In this document: piece by piece, positions 1 through 7,326 of the stretch
Numbering within the stretch: position 1 is the first letter of the stretch
Layout of the letters: every line of letters begins with the position of its first letter
Assembly: GCA_017615635.1 (NCBI GenBank)
Contig: JAFZZR010000193.1
Coordinates: 1 to 48,168, forward strand
Direction of reading: 5' to 3'
Origin: Lentisphaeria bacterium
Lineage (GTDB): Bacteria > Verrucomicrobiota > Lentisphaeria > Victivallales > UBA1829
DNA length: 48,168 bases
Notes under the pieces: generated by a model
What the model was told of the DNA's origin: nothing
Database searches by the model: none
Seen by the model: only the letters and a program-made list of their open reading frames with translations
Program-made: the position numbers and the translations under genes

Positions 1-1248
1 CGCCGAGGGCATCGGACGCTGCTGGCCGAGCGGTCCTTTTCGCTGGGCGGGACTGCCACCGAGGGAATGGTTGGGCCGTTCATGACCTGCTCGGATCCCG
101 AGGGCAAGGTGGAATTGATCAAGGGCTTTTTCCGGGAGCTGGTGGAGCGTCTGATCGCAGAAGGCGGCGCGCTGGAATCCATGTCGATCCCGAACTGCAA
201 AGGATATTCCTCGTGGCACATGTTCGGACATCAGAACGTGACGCCGTTCAATATTGAGACGCTGAAAATCGTGGCGGAGGATCTCTGCCGCGAGGCCGGC
301 GTGGAGCTTCTGTACGGCGTTACGGCCTGCGATGTGGTGCGCCGCGATTCTTCCATCGAAGGCGTCTGCTTCCAGGCGAAGGAAGGACTGATCCTGATCA
401 AGCCGAAGTTCGTGATCGACTGCACCGGCGATGCCGATATCGCCGCGCTGGCCGGATGCCCCGTTCAGAAAGGAGATCCCGAAACCGGGGAAATGCAGGC
501 GGCCAGTCTGTTTTTCTGCATCGAGGGCGTGGATGAAGCCGTGCTGGATGAACGATGCCGCACACGGGGCTGGGAATCGCTGCGGTTCATGGATGAGATC
601 GAGCAGGCGGTCCGGAACGGAGAATATCCCGTTCCCCGCCGCCGGCTGGGCGTCTACAAGAGCTGCGACGACGGCACCTGGAAAGTCAATGCCACGCGCA
701 TCCCGGATGTGGACGGCACCTGTTCGCGCGATCTGACACGAATTGCCGTGGAGGGCCGTCAGCAGGTTCGGGCCATCTTCCGTTTTCTGAAGAAATACGT
801 GCACGGCTTCGAAAATATCCGCCTGCTGGGATCCGCCTCCATGCCGGGCGTCCGCGAGACGCGCCGGATCCAGGGCGATTTCATCCTGCAGGAGGAGTCA
901 CTTGTCCAGGGCGAAGTTTTTCCCGACGCCGTGGCCGTCTGCAGCAATTCGCGGGACAATCACCGGGGACTGATCGGGAAATACATTCCCTCAACGACCT
1001 CCTACACGCTGCCCTATCGGGTGCTTGTCCCGCGGAACGCCGACAATCTTCTCGCCGCCGGACGGAACGTTTCCTGCTCGCGTCCGGTCCTTTCCGCGAT
1101 CCGGGTCATGCCTCCCTGCTTTGCGCTGGGACAGGCGGCGGGGAACGCGGCGGCGCTGGCCGTGGAAACGGGCACGACGAACTCGGGAATCGACGTTCAG
1201 GAGCTGCGGAAGCGTCTGCGCGCCGAAAATGCGGTCGTGGACCTCTGA
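1..1248 (+). CDS. FAD-dependent oxidoreductase, 5'-truncated by window edge
   Basis: The frame is open from base 1, so the 5' end lies outside the window and the ATG at 67 is internal. The visible 415 residues start with the end of the N-terminal Rossmann unit (TLLAERSFSLGGTAT, the acidic residue after beta-2 plus a GG loop). They continue with VIDCTGDADIAALAG, the second FAD-contact motif of this family, and end with an AAGRNVSCSRPVLSAIRVMP block followed by LGQAAGNAAALA, which closes the FAD site. This is the FAD-dependent oxidoreductase family (FAD_oxidored) common in Planctomycetota and Lentisphaerota sugar-catabolism islands; the substrate is unknown. It converges on the minus-strand operon that ends at 1309. 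It resembles the complete protein at 13399 in domain order but lacks that protein's extra C-terminal domain. Family assignment is firm, role is not. Confidence 0.85.
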   Translation, partial: RRGHRTLLAERSFSLGGTATEGMVGPFMTCSDPEGKVELIKGFFRELVERLIAEGGALESMSIPNCKGYSSWHMFGHQNVTPFNIETLKIVAEDLCREAGVELLYGVTACDVVRRDSSIEGVCFQAKEGLILIKPKFVIDCTGDADIAALAGCPVQKGDPETGEMQAASLFFCIEGVDEAVLDERCRTRGWESLRFMDEIEQAVRNGEYPVPRRRLGVYKSCDDGTWKVNATRIPDVDGTCSRDLTRIAVEGRQQVRAIFRFLKKYVHGFENIRLLGSASMPGVRETRRIQGDFILQEESLVQGEVFPDAVAVCSNSRDNHRGLIGKYIPSTTSYTLPYRVLVPRNADNLLAAGRNVSCSRPVLSAIRVMPPCFALGQAAGNAAALAVETGTTNSGIDVQELRKRLRAENAVVDL

Positions 1249-1308
1249 AGACGACGCTCTTCTGAAGTCTTTCGTCCGTTTGTGGACAGGGCAGGGGGCG
1301 GCCGGCGC

Positions 1309-1800
1309 TCAGGTCAGATTCGAAAGGATCATGGCTGGATCTTTCGCCGCGGCCTTCCGTTCCCGGTACTTTGCCTCCGCCCTGACTTTATCCTCGTAGA
1401 TCCATTCGCAGCATTGCGGATTATCCAGCCCCATCAGCTCGTAGATCTGATATAATCCGGCCTTGCGGTAAAGCGGAGCCGTCCATCCCGGACAATGCAG
1501 ACAGTATTTCCGGCAGGCGCCCGCATCGTTGTCCAGCGCCTTGGTGAGGCTGGGACAGCGGTCCATGCGGAGGATCAGTTCACCCTCGTTCAGGATCAGT
1601 TCGCCCTGACAGTTTTCTTCCTTGTAGATTTTCCGGTAATACTCGTACATACCCTGCAGTTTTCTGCTTCGGAAAAGCTCCAGACAGTGAAGCTCCTGAT
1701 GAAGGCTGATCTCCCTGTAGTAAGCCTCAAGTCCGCCCTGTTCATCCAGAAACTTGAAGACTTCGTTGTAGAACCGGACAAAATGGTCGCTCGGTATCAT
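1309..1800 (-). CDS. Small Cys-rich protein, paralogue of the next gene upstream
   Basis: A 163-residue protein of unknown function and the last gene of the minus-strand series. There is no signal peptide or membrane segment. Its core holds regularly spaced cysteines: CPSLTKALDNDAGACRKYC, then LHCPGW, then NPQCCEWIYED. The upstream neighbour has the same pattern and almost identical first residues (IPSDHFVRFYNEVFKFLDE), so these are tandem duplicates. The arrangement of a CP turn, a mid-domain Cys and a late Cys recalls the L-2-amino-thiazoline-4-carboxylate hydrolase / 4-vinyl-reductase-like fold, but this is only a resemblance. The start codon lies 3 nt after the previous stop, so translation is probably coupled. 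It could bind a metal or a thiol intermediate made by the dehydrogenases upstream; that is speculation. Confidence 0.75.
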   Translation of the reverse strand: MIPSDHFVRFYNEVFKFLDEQGGLEAYYREISLHQELHCLELFRSRKLQGMYEYYRKIYKEENCQGELILNEGELILRMDRCPSLTKALDNDAGACRKYCLHCPGWTAPLYRKAGLYQIYELMGLDNPQCCEWIYEDKVRAEAKYRERKAAAKDPAMILSNLT

Positions 1801-1805
1801 GGCTC
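1741..1805. repeat. Direct repeat copy 1: 5' end of the 1309-1800 paralogue
   Basis: This segment matches 2263-2327 with three substitutions in 65 bp. It covers the first 20 codons and the few bases before the start codon. Confidence 0.9.
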
Positions 1806-2322
1806 AAACCATTCTTTCCTTTTCGGGGACCGGAAAATTGACCCGAATCCGCTCGCCGATCCCGGATCTGCACAATTCGAGATATTTTTCCATGGCCGGT
1901 TCCGCCTTGTCGAATACCCATGTCCGGCATTCCGGCTTCAGAAGATCGACGAGGTCTTTGATGTAGTAAAAACCGGCTTTCCGGTCGAGCGGGCCGGACC
2001 AGCCGGGACAGTGGAGACAGTACTTCGGACAGGCGCCCGCGTCGTTGTTCAGAACCTTTGCGAGACTCTGACAGAATTTGAAGTGTATGATGAGCCCGTG
2101 TCCGTCGGCAAGCAGTTCCAGCTCGATATCGCAGTTCTCTTCCTTGCGGATCTTCTGATAGTATTCGTACATTCCCCGGATCCCGAGCGCGCGATAGAGT
2201 TCCAGACAATGCAGTTCCTGATGGCGGCTGATCTCGAGGAAAAAAGACTGAAGTCCGCCCCGTTCATCCAGAAACTTGAAGACTTCGTTGTAGAACCGGA
2301 CAAAATGATCACTTGGTATCAT
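1804..2322 (-). CDS. Small Cys-rich protein, paralogue of the 1309-1800 gene
   Basis: A 172-residue cytosolic-looking protein, tandem duplicate of the following gene. Shared landmarks are the N-terminus IPSDHFVRFYNEVFKFLDE, HQELHCLEL, NDAGACPKYCLHCPGW and a late Cys-Trp pair (CRTWVFD). The start ATG overlaps the end of the preceding gene by 14 bp, a sign of translational coupling. The 65 bp at the 5' ends of the two paralogues differ at only three positions while the bodies have diverged. I do not recognise a characterised homologue; the ATC-hydrolase-like fold is a possibility from cysteine spacing only. Confidence 0.75.
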   Translation of the reverse strand: MIPSDHFVRFYNEVFKFLDERGGLQSFFLEISRHQELHCLELYRALGIRGMYEYYQKIRKEENCDIELELLADGHGLIIHFKFCQSLAKVLNNDAGACPKYCLHCPGWSGPLDRKAGFYYIKDLVDLLKPECRTWVFDKAEPAMEKYLELCRSGIGERIRVNFPVPEKERMV

Positions 2323-2327
2323 GGCTC
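2263..2327. repeat. Direct repeat copy 2: 5' end of the 1804-2322 paralogue
   Basis: Partner of 1741-1805, offset 522 bp. The near identity is restricted to the gene starts, which suggests local gene conversion or a shared translation-initiation region. Confidence 0.9.
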
Positions 2328-2764
2328 GGCTCCTTCCGGAAGGTCTGGATGCAATGGCCTTCCTCCAGCACTTTTACCTCGGAATGCCACGGCGTTCCCT
2401 CGCACATCCCGGCATTGACCTCGCTGGTCTGCAGACAGACATGCTGTGAGGGCTCCAGCCCCAGTTTCCGCAGGTGCCGGATGGCGGGACATTCCAGCAC
2501 CTCGAAGACGATCTCATCTTCCGAGACCGTGAGCTGGTATTTTCCCCGTTCCCGATAGAAGAACCAGTTCAGATGCTCGATCAGCTCGGAGGCGTCGCCT
2601 TTTTCCAGTTTTTCCCGGATGGATTTATAAACGTCATGTCCGGTTTTTCGCAGGATCATTTTGAGGGCATCGACTCCGTAATGATCCGCAATGTAGTTCA
2701 GCGTGGTGTTGGTCGTACCGTGAAAATCACGGTGCAGTTCGTTGTTTTCCTGATAACGCAGCAT
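2309..2764 (-). CDS. ATC-hydrolase-like (L-2-amino-thiazoline-4-carboxylate hydrolase family) small protein
   Basis: 151 residues, no signal peptide. The N-terminal half is helical (YIADHYGVDALKMILRKTG, then a charged helix). The C-terminal half has the pattern EVLECPAIRHLRKLG, then HVCLQTSEVNAGMCEGTP, then VKVLEEGHCIQTF: a CP turn, a conserved Cys about 17 residues later, and a final Gly-x-Cys strand. This is the layout I know from the ATC-hydrolase/4-vinyl-reductase-like family. It overlaps the next gene by 14 bp and starts 3 nt after the aldo/keto reductase, so it belongs to the operon. The family is often attached to catabolic clusters without known chemistry; here the function is open. 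Confidence 0.65.
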   Translation of the reverse strand: MLRYQENNELHRDFHGTTNTTLNYIADHYGVDALKMILRKTGHDVYKSIREKLEKGDASELIEHLNWFFYRERGKYQLTVSEDEIVFEVLECPAIRHLRKLGLEPSQHVCLQTSEVNAGMCEGTPWHSEVKVLEEGHCIQTFRKEPSHDTK

Positions 2765-2767
2765 GAT

Positions 2768-3637
2768 TCAGTCCTTCAGATGGTTGATTTCCTTATACCG
2801 TTTCCACATCCAGGGGGAAACACAGATCTCGTCCAGAGGCGGGAATACAATTTTGTCGATTTCCGTCAGTACATCTTCCGTCAGCGGCTCCATTCCGGCG
2901 ATCCGCAGATTTTCCCGGAGCTGTTCCACGGTTTCAACCCCCGTCAATATGCTTTTGGAACCCGGTTTGGCAAAGAGATAGCGCAGAGCCAGCTCGGCCA
3001 TGGGGATTCCCAGTTTCTCCAGTTTCATGCGTCTGGAAAGGACTTCTTTGACGAAAACTTTTTCGGCGGGCATCAGCAGCATTCCCTGAAGATACACGCC
3101 GCGGATGAAGCAGTGCCGTCCGCCCCGGTTGAAACAGGAGTCGAAGCGGTGATCCAGAATACTGCACGGGATTTGCAGACAATCCGCGCTTCCCCCGTCT
3201 TCCTTATGGGCCTGGGTATTGAGGGAAATTCCGGCGGACAGAATGAGTCCTTTCTCTTTCATGCTTTTGAGAACATCCAGATAAATTCCGTCATCTTCCA
3301 CATGAAACAAGGCTGCGGAAATCACCTCTTTTTGCAGCCGTTTCAAAGAACCGCGGAGTGAATCGCAAATGAATTTTTCCGGATCGGCGTCAGCCGGAAG
3401 TCTGGGAATTTTGGTGACGATCTTCAACGAATCGGTCAGGCCAAGTTCTTTCAGCGCCTTTCCGATCACCTCTTCGCTGTCGCCGTATTCCGGCGCGGTA
3501 TCCAGCGCATTGATCCCGCCGTCATACGCTTCTTTCAAAATGGCTTTGACCGTTTCAAACGAGGGCTTCCCGGTCGTATTGGCCACCCCGTAGTTCATGC
3601 CGAACTGAACTGTCCCGAGCATCAATTTCGAATACAT
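2768..3637 (-). CDS. Aldo/keto reductase
   Basis: 289 residues, normal for a bacterial aldo/keto reductase, a cytosolic NAD(P)H-dependent (alpha/beta)8 barrel that interconverts sugar aldehydes or ketones and alcohols. Visible signatures are LMLGTVQFGMNYGVAN at the N-terminus, NALDTAPEYGDSEEVIGKAL (catalytic Asp and Tyr), IVTKIP (catalytic Lys) and AALFHVED (His). The late part GSKSILTGVETVEQLRENL is the typical coenzyme-phosphate segment. The start is supported by a GGAGATC ribosome-binding site directly before it and a 16-nt gap to the SDR stop. Its position after an SDR and an aldolase suggests a redox step on an aldolase product. Confidence 0.93.
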   Translation of the reverse strand: MYSKLMLGTVQFGMNYGVANTTGKPSFETVKAILKEAYDGGINALDTAPEYGDSEEVIGKALKELGLTDSLKIVTKIPRLPADADPEKFICDSLRGSLKRLQKEVISAALFHVEDDGIYLDVLKSMKEKGLILSAGISLNTQAHKEDGGSADCLQIPCSILDHRFDSCFNRGGRHCFIRGVYLQGMLLMPAEKVFVKEVLSRRMKLEKLGIPMAELALRYLFAKPGSKSILTGVETVEQLRENLRIAGMEPLTEDVLTEIDKIVFPPLDEICVSPWMWKRYKEINHLKD

Positions 3638-3653
3638 GATCTCCGATCTCCCG

Positions 3654-4457
3654 TCATTTCGCGGAATAGCCGCCGTCGATCACCAGATTTGTTCCCGTGA
3701 CAAAAGCGGAAGCATCCGATGCCAGATAAACCACGCCGCCTTTGAGGTCGGTGGAGTTGCAGAGACGCCCCAGCATGGTTGCAGCGGCATGATTCCGGGT
3801 AAAGACAGTCGGATTGTTCTCCCACTCTGCCATATATCCGACGGGGCTGATGGAATTGACCCGGATGTTGTATTTGCCCAGCACGCTTGCTGCCCAGCGG
3901 GTGAAGTTGATCATGCCGCCCTTTTCGTAATGATAGGCCGGTGAGGGGAGAATATCGCTGTCGGTTTGCGTGCCGGTCCCCTTGTAGTTGACGGGATCAA
4001 GACCGAGCATGCCCATGTAGCTGGCCATATTGATGATCGATCCGGCATGGCGTTTTATCATATCTTCTGCGGCCAGCCGCGTGATCAGAAAAAGTCCGGT
4101 GGCGTTGACATGGAAACTCCGGTCATAAAGCTCCGACGCGGTATCCCATGCTCCGAGGGCCGCACGCAAAACCGCGTTGTTGACCAGAATATCCAGTTTT
4201 CCCTCTTCATTCAGGATCGCGCCGATGCACTCCCGGATCGACTGCGCTTCCGCAAGATCAAGCGCCAACGTTTTCATTCCCGGGAATTTTTTGGCATATT
4301 CCTCCAATTTTTCCCGGTTGCGGGAAGCGATATAAACGGTTGATCCCGCTTCATACAGGGCTTCGGAAATCTGCGCGCCGTATCCGCCCTGATGACCCGC
4401 TCCGCCCGTAACAAGCGCAACTTTCCCCTTCAGAGAAAACATGTCAAGCACATTCAT
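3654..4457 (-). CDS. Short-chain dehydrogenase/reductase (SDR)
   Basis: 267 residues, classical SDR size. The dinucleotide loop is VTGGAGHQGGYG (residues 16-27), NNA follows at 93-95, the catalytic Ser is in INMAS (146), and Tyr175/Lys179 form the YxxxK motif in AYHYEKGG. The end VTGTNLVIDGGYSAK is the usual SDR C-terminus. It is a cytosolic NAD(P)-dependent oxidoreductase, most likely for a sugar or sugar acid given the neighbours. The start lies 3 nt after the aldolase stop, so translation is probably coupled. The longer glycine loop (a GHQGGYG insertion) is seen in SDRs annotated as gluconate or sugar dehydrogenases; the substrate remains unassigned. Confidence 0.92.
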   Translation of the reverse strand: MNVLDMFSLKGKVALVTGGAGHQGGYGAQISEALYEAGSTVYIASRNREKLEEYAKKFPGMKTLALDLAEAQSIRECIGAILNEEGKLDILVNNAVLRAALGAWDTASELYDRSFHVNATGLFLITRLAAEDMIKRHAGSIINMASYMGMLGLDPVNYKGTGTQTDSDILPSPAYHYEKGGMINFTRWAASVLGKYNIRVNSISPVGYMAEWENNPTVFTRNHAAATMLGRLCNSTDLKGGVVYLASDASAFVTGTNLVIDGGYSAK

Positions 4458-4460
4458 GGT

Positions 4461-5360
4461 TCAGTCCAGCTCGTCCTTGAATTCTTCCAGACACTTTTCG
4501 ATCCGCTCTTTTGCAGCATCGGTCAGGGAGTCCATCTGCTGCGCGAAGGTGAAGGGCGAAGCGATCAATCCCAGCTTCATCAGCGCGTATTTCTGCCCGT
4601 TCCAGCAGTTGCCGATGTCGATCCCATAGACGCCGTGGAAAACGCGGATCATGTTGTTCTGCGCCTCGACTGCGCCTGAGATATCGCCTGCGTCCACGCA
4701 GTCGGCCAGCTTGCGCATCATTTTGGAGCAGAGGGCACCCATGCCGCAGATCATGCCGTCGTATCCGGCGATGAGCGCCTCGTCGGCCGCCCATTCCTGG
4801 CCCTCGAAGAACAACGTCTTGAGTCCTTTTTCCGCCCGCAGGAGCAGCAGTTCGCGCCGCAGCCACATGTTCGACGACGAGTTCTTGATCCCCTTCAGAT
4901 TCGGATGTTTCATCATCGTCTCGAACTCGCCCAGCGTGAAATTGATCCCGTTGTTGGGCGGACAGTGATACAGATACACGGGCCGGTCGGCGGCGTCCAG
5001 TACCGCCAGAACCGATTTTACCGGATCCAGCTTCGACGTTTTTCCCGGCGGCATGAACACGTAGGCGTCGAAATCATACTTCCGGTACGATTTCATGATT
5101 TCCAGCGAGAGCGGCAGACTGGTGGTGTTGATCCCTGCCAGCAGCTCCATCCGGTGACCGATGCAGCCGCAGGCCAGCTCCAGCGCTTCCTCCTTGAAGG
5201 CGTTGGAAAAACTGCCCCATTCGCCCATGGACCCGAAGAGGAATACCCCGTCCAGTCCGTGCCGGATGTTGCGTTCCAGAATGTTTTTCAACCCCGTCTT
5301 GTCGAGGCTGCCGTTTTCCAGCAGCGGCGTGACCGTCGCGCTGATGACTTTTTTCTTCAT
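4461..5360 (-). CDS. DHDPS / N-acetylneuraminate lyase family aldolase
   Basis: 299 residues, class I pyruvate aldolase of the DapA/NanA superfamily. The true start is the ATG at 5360 (MKKKVISATVTPL); the open frame upstream overlaps the sialidase-like gene. Landmarks are VTPLLENGSLD, LFGSMGEWGS (family form GTTGE/GSTGE, here GSMGE), the catalytic Tyr131 in VYLYHCPPN, and the Schiff-base Lys159 in LKGIKNSS. The reaction in the family is pyruvate plus aldehyde to 2-oxo acid or the reverse. Its position between a sialidase-like protein and two sugar oxidoreductases favours a lyase for a sialic-acid-like or other 2-keto-3-deoxy sugar acid over lysine synthesis. The non-canonical GSMGEW loop may mark a different specificity. 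Confidence 0.9.
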   Translation of the reverse strand: MKKKVISATVTPLLENGSLDKTGLKNILERNIRHGLDGVFLFGSMGEWGSFSNAFKEEALELACGCIGHRMELLAGINTTSLPLSLEIMKSYRKYDFDAYVFMPPGKTSKLDPVKSVLAVLDAADRPVYLYHCPPNNGINFTLGEFETMMKHPNLKGIKNSSSNMWLRRELLLLRAEKGLKTLFFEGQEWAADEALIAGYDGMICGMGALCSKMMRKLADCVDAGDISGAVEAQNNMIRVFHGVYGIDIGNCWNGQKYALMKLGLIASPFTFAQQMDSLTDAAKERIEKCLEEFKDELD

Positions 5361-5386
5361 GATGTTGCAAACCCTTATATTTTGAC

Positions 5387-6466
5387 TTACAGCAGTTCGC
5401 GCCATTTGAGGCTTCTGATTTTCAGGTCCTGAAGCATATTCCGGCAGGTCGGCCTTCCCCCGCAGCAGTAGGCAAGAAGCAGGTCGTCCCCGTTGAAATA
5501 CATGGCCGTGTAGGCGAATCCGTGCCGGGGCGAATCCTCCAGGATCGTGTGCCCGGTCCAGGTCTTTCCGTTGTCGGAGCTCCTGGCCAGAACCAGCGGC
5601 GTGCGCCCGGCCGTCCAGCAGTTCGAGTCGTTCGGCTCGAACCGGACGCTGCGGGAGGGATGATAATCGTTCCAGATCGCGTACAGTTCTCCCGTTTCCG
5701 GATTGCGTTTCATGGAAAGGGGGGAGTCCGGACTGCGGAATTCCACGGCCGGGAGTGCCGGAGTCCAGTTCAGACCGTTGTCGTAGGAGAAACTCTTGTA
5801 CTGGCATCCGTCCGTCGTACGGAACCAGCACATAAGGTGATCCTCTTCCAGTTCGATCAATCCGGGTTCGAGAAGCCCCCTGGATGCACGGGACGGGTTC
5901 GGCGGATAGCAGCACGACGGAGCCTCGGACCAGGCGGCTCCGCCGTCATCGGAATAATAGAATACGCCGATTCCCTGGGCAAATTTGCCGGAGGATGTGC
6001 CGCGCAGGAAGGCGAGGGGCAGGATCATCCGGCCGTTTTTCAGCTGGACAAGGCGGTCGTTGTTGAGCGTCAGGTAAACGGGGGCGGAGCCTGTGATATC
6101 GACCGGACGGCTCCAGCTTTTCGCTTCGTCAGAGGAAAAAACGATATAAGGACGGCAGGCGATCTGATCCGGGTTCATCAAAAGACTCTTTTTCACAAAA
6201 GTCATGGCGATTCGGCCGTCCTGCAAACGCAGCAGCGAAACGGACATCACATTCTGTGCGTCGTTTCTGACCGCGATCTCCTCTTCACCCCAGGTCATAC
6301 CGCCATCCCGGGAGCGGAGAAGACAGATGTCCGCCGAAGCATGATCGCTGGAATCATCCCCGGAGTAACGGGTATAGGCGAAAATCAGCGTCCCGTCCGC
6401 AAGTTTTTCAAAACTTCCTTCGGAATTTCTCGCGTTTCCCGCCGAATGTGCAAGCAGTGTTTCCAT
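5387..6466 (-). CDS. Sialidase-like BNR/Asp-box beta-propeller protein
   Basis: 359 residues. Five Asp-box motifs are visible in order: SRDGGMTW, SSDEAKSW, SDDGGAAW, SYDNGLNW and SSDNGKTW, giving a six-bladed sialidase fold. Further landmarks are LLEPGLIELEEDHLMCWFRT and HGFAYTAMYFNGDDLLLAYC near the end. No signal peptide is present, so it is probably cytosolic. The canonical N-terminal Phe-Arg-Ile-Pro motif of GH33 is replaced by NARNSEGSFEKLADG, so one arginine of the classical triad is not where expected. It may therefore act on another acidic or modified sugar, or only bind. The start is supported by a GGGAAGGA ribosome-binding site. It lies directly before the NanA-like aldolase in the same operon, which fits a two-step intracellular cleavage route. 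Confidence 0.85.
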   Translation of the reverse strand: METLLAHSAGNARNSEGSFEKLADGTLIFAYTRYSGDDSSDHASADICLLRSRDGGMTWGEEEIAVRNDAQNVMSVSLLRLQDGRIAMTFVKKSLLMNPDQIACRPYIVFSSDEAKSWSRPVDITGSAPVYLTLNNDRLVQLKNGRMILPLAFLRGTSSGKFAQGIGVFYYSDDGGAAWSEAPSCCYPPNPSRASRGLLEPGLIELEEDHLMCWFRTTDGCQYKSFSYDNGLNWTPALPAVEFRSPDSPLSMKRNPETGELYAIWNDYHPSRSVRFEPNDSNCWTAGRTPLVLARSSDNGKTWTGHTILEDSPRHGFAYTAMYFNGDDLLLAYCCGGRPTCRNMLQDLKIRSLKWRELL

Positions 6467-6504
6467 GTTTTTTTGTTCCTTCCCTCTCGTATTCGCCTCT
6501 TTTT

Positions 6505-7281
6505 TCAGAAATGGTACTTGATTTCCTGCGCTTTTCCCGTCGCCCAGAAGGAGGAATAGTAGGCGTCAGACCCCTGAATTTCCTTGCAGGGAAATGCCGA
6601 ACGGGAGAGGGAATCGACGTGACTGTCCGCATAGAGCAGATTGGCACTGTTATTGTGTCGGAAACTGACTTTGGAACAGGCTTTGTTTCCATCGGCCGTA
6701 TGTACCGTATCCCAGTCTACCATCAAACTTGTTCCTCCTCCTTCACCCTCTGTGATGTGGAGCAGTTTGGACGGATATTTCAGAGATCCCGCTTTGGCGG
6801 TCCTGCTCGGAAGCAGTACGGCCTTGCCGCCCGAATTCGTCTTTGCCCTCAGCTGGGAAGTTATGACATAGCCGTTGATCGATACATTTTTGAATTGCAG
6901 CGAAGGACACACAAAACTTGTGCGGTAGATCGTCCCGCCGGAAGTGACAATGATGGTGCCATAACTGGCGCCGGTAAAAAATCCGAGATAAGGGGCGAGA
7001 TATCTCTGGGAGTCGCCCGCATAAAGGCCCAGGTGCCGCATCGAGGTTCCCGTTGTGGAATCGGCAAAGGGCAGTTCCGCCGGGAGAAGATAATCGTTGT
7101 TGTCGTTGCTGTACAGCTGACAGGCAACGCCCATCTGCTTGAAATCCCCGAGACAACTGACTCTTTTTCCCCGCTCCCGCGCCGACTGCAAAGAGGGCAG
7201 AAGCATTCCCGCGAGGATGGCGATAATGGCGATGACGACGAGCAGTTCGATCAGAGTGAATCCGTTTTTCCTTTTCATCAT
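6505..7281 (-). CDS. Prepilin-type N-terminal cleavage domain protein (H-X9-DG family)
   Basis: 258 residues. A class III prepilin leader, [20 protein letters not shown], is cut by prepilin peptidase before Phe, with the conserved Glu at +5. The hydrophobic helix is followed by [15 protein letters not shown] and a variable beta-rich domain. Near the C-terminus [18 protein letters not shown] fits the H-X9-DG processing-associated motif (His, nine residues, Asp; here DS rather than DG). Such proteins exist in dozens to hundreds per genome in Lentisphaerota and are thought to be pseudopilin-like envelope or secretion components; their individual roles are unknown. It sits inside a sugar operon between two propeller proteins. 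Either of two adjacent ATGs may be used; a GGAGA site precedes both. Confidence 0.92.
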   Translation of the reverse strand: MMKRKNGFTLIELLVVIAIIAILAGMLLPSLQSARERGKRVSCLGDFKQMGVACQLYSNDNNDYLLPAELPFADSTTGTSMRHLGLYAGDSQRYLAPYLGFFTGASYGTIIVTSGGTIYRTSFVCPSLQFKNVSINGYVITSQLRAKTNSGGKAVLLPSRTAKAGSLKYPSKLLHITEGEGGGTSLMVDWDTVHTADGNKACSKVSFRHNNSANLLYADSHVDSLSRSAFPCKEIQGSDAYYSSFWATGKAQEIKYHF

Positions 7282-7326
7282 TCCTGTCTCCTGTTCATAT
7301 TTGTCTGTTTTATTTCATGAACCATG

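Noticed and set aside
5361..5915. N-terminal extension of the DHDPS-like aldolase
   Set aside because: It overlaps the 3' half of the sialidase-like gene, and the aldolase fold begins directly at MKKKVISATVTPL.
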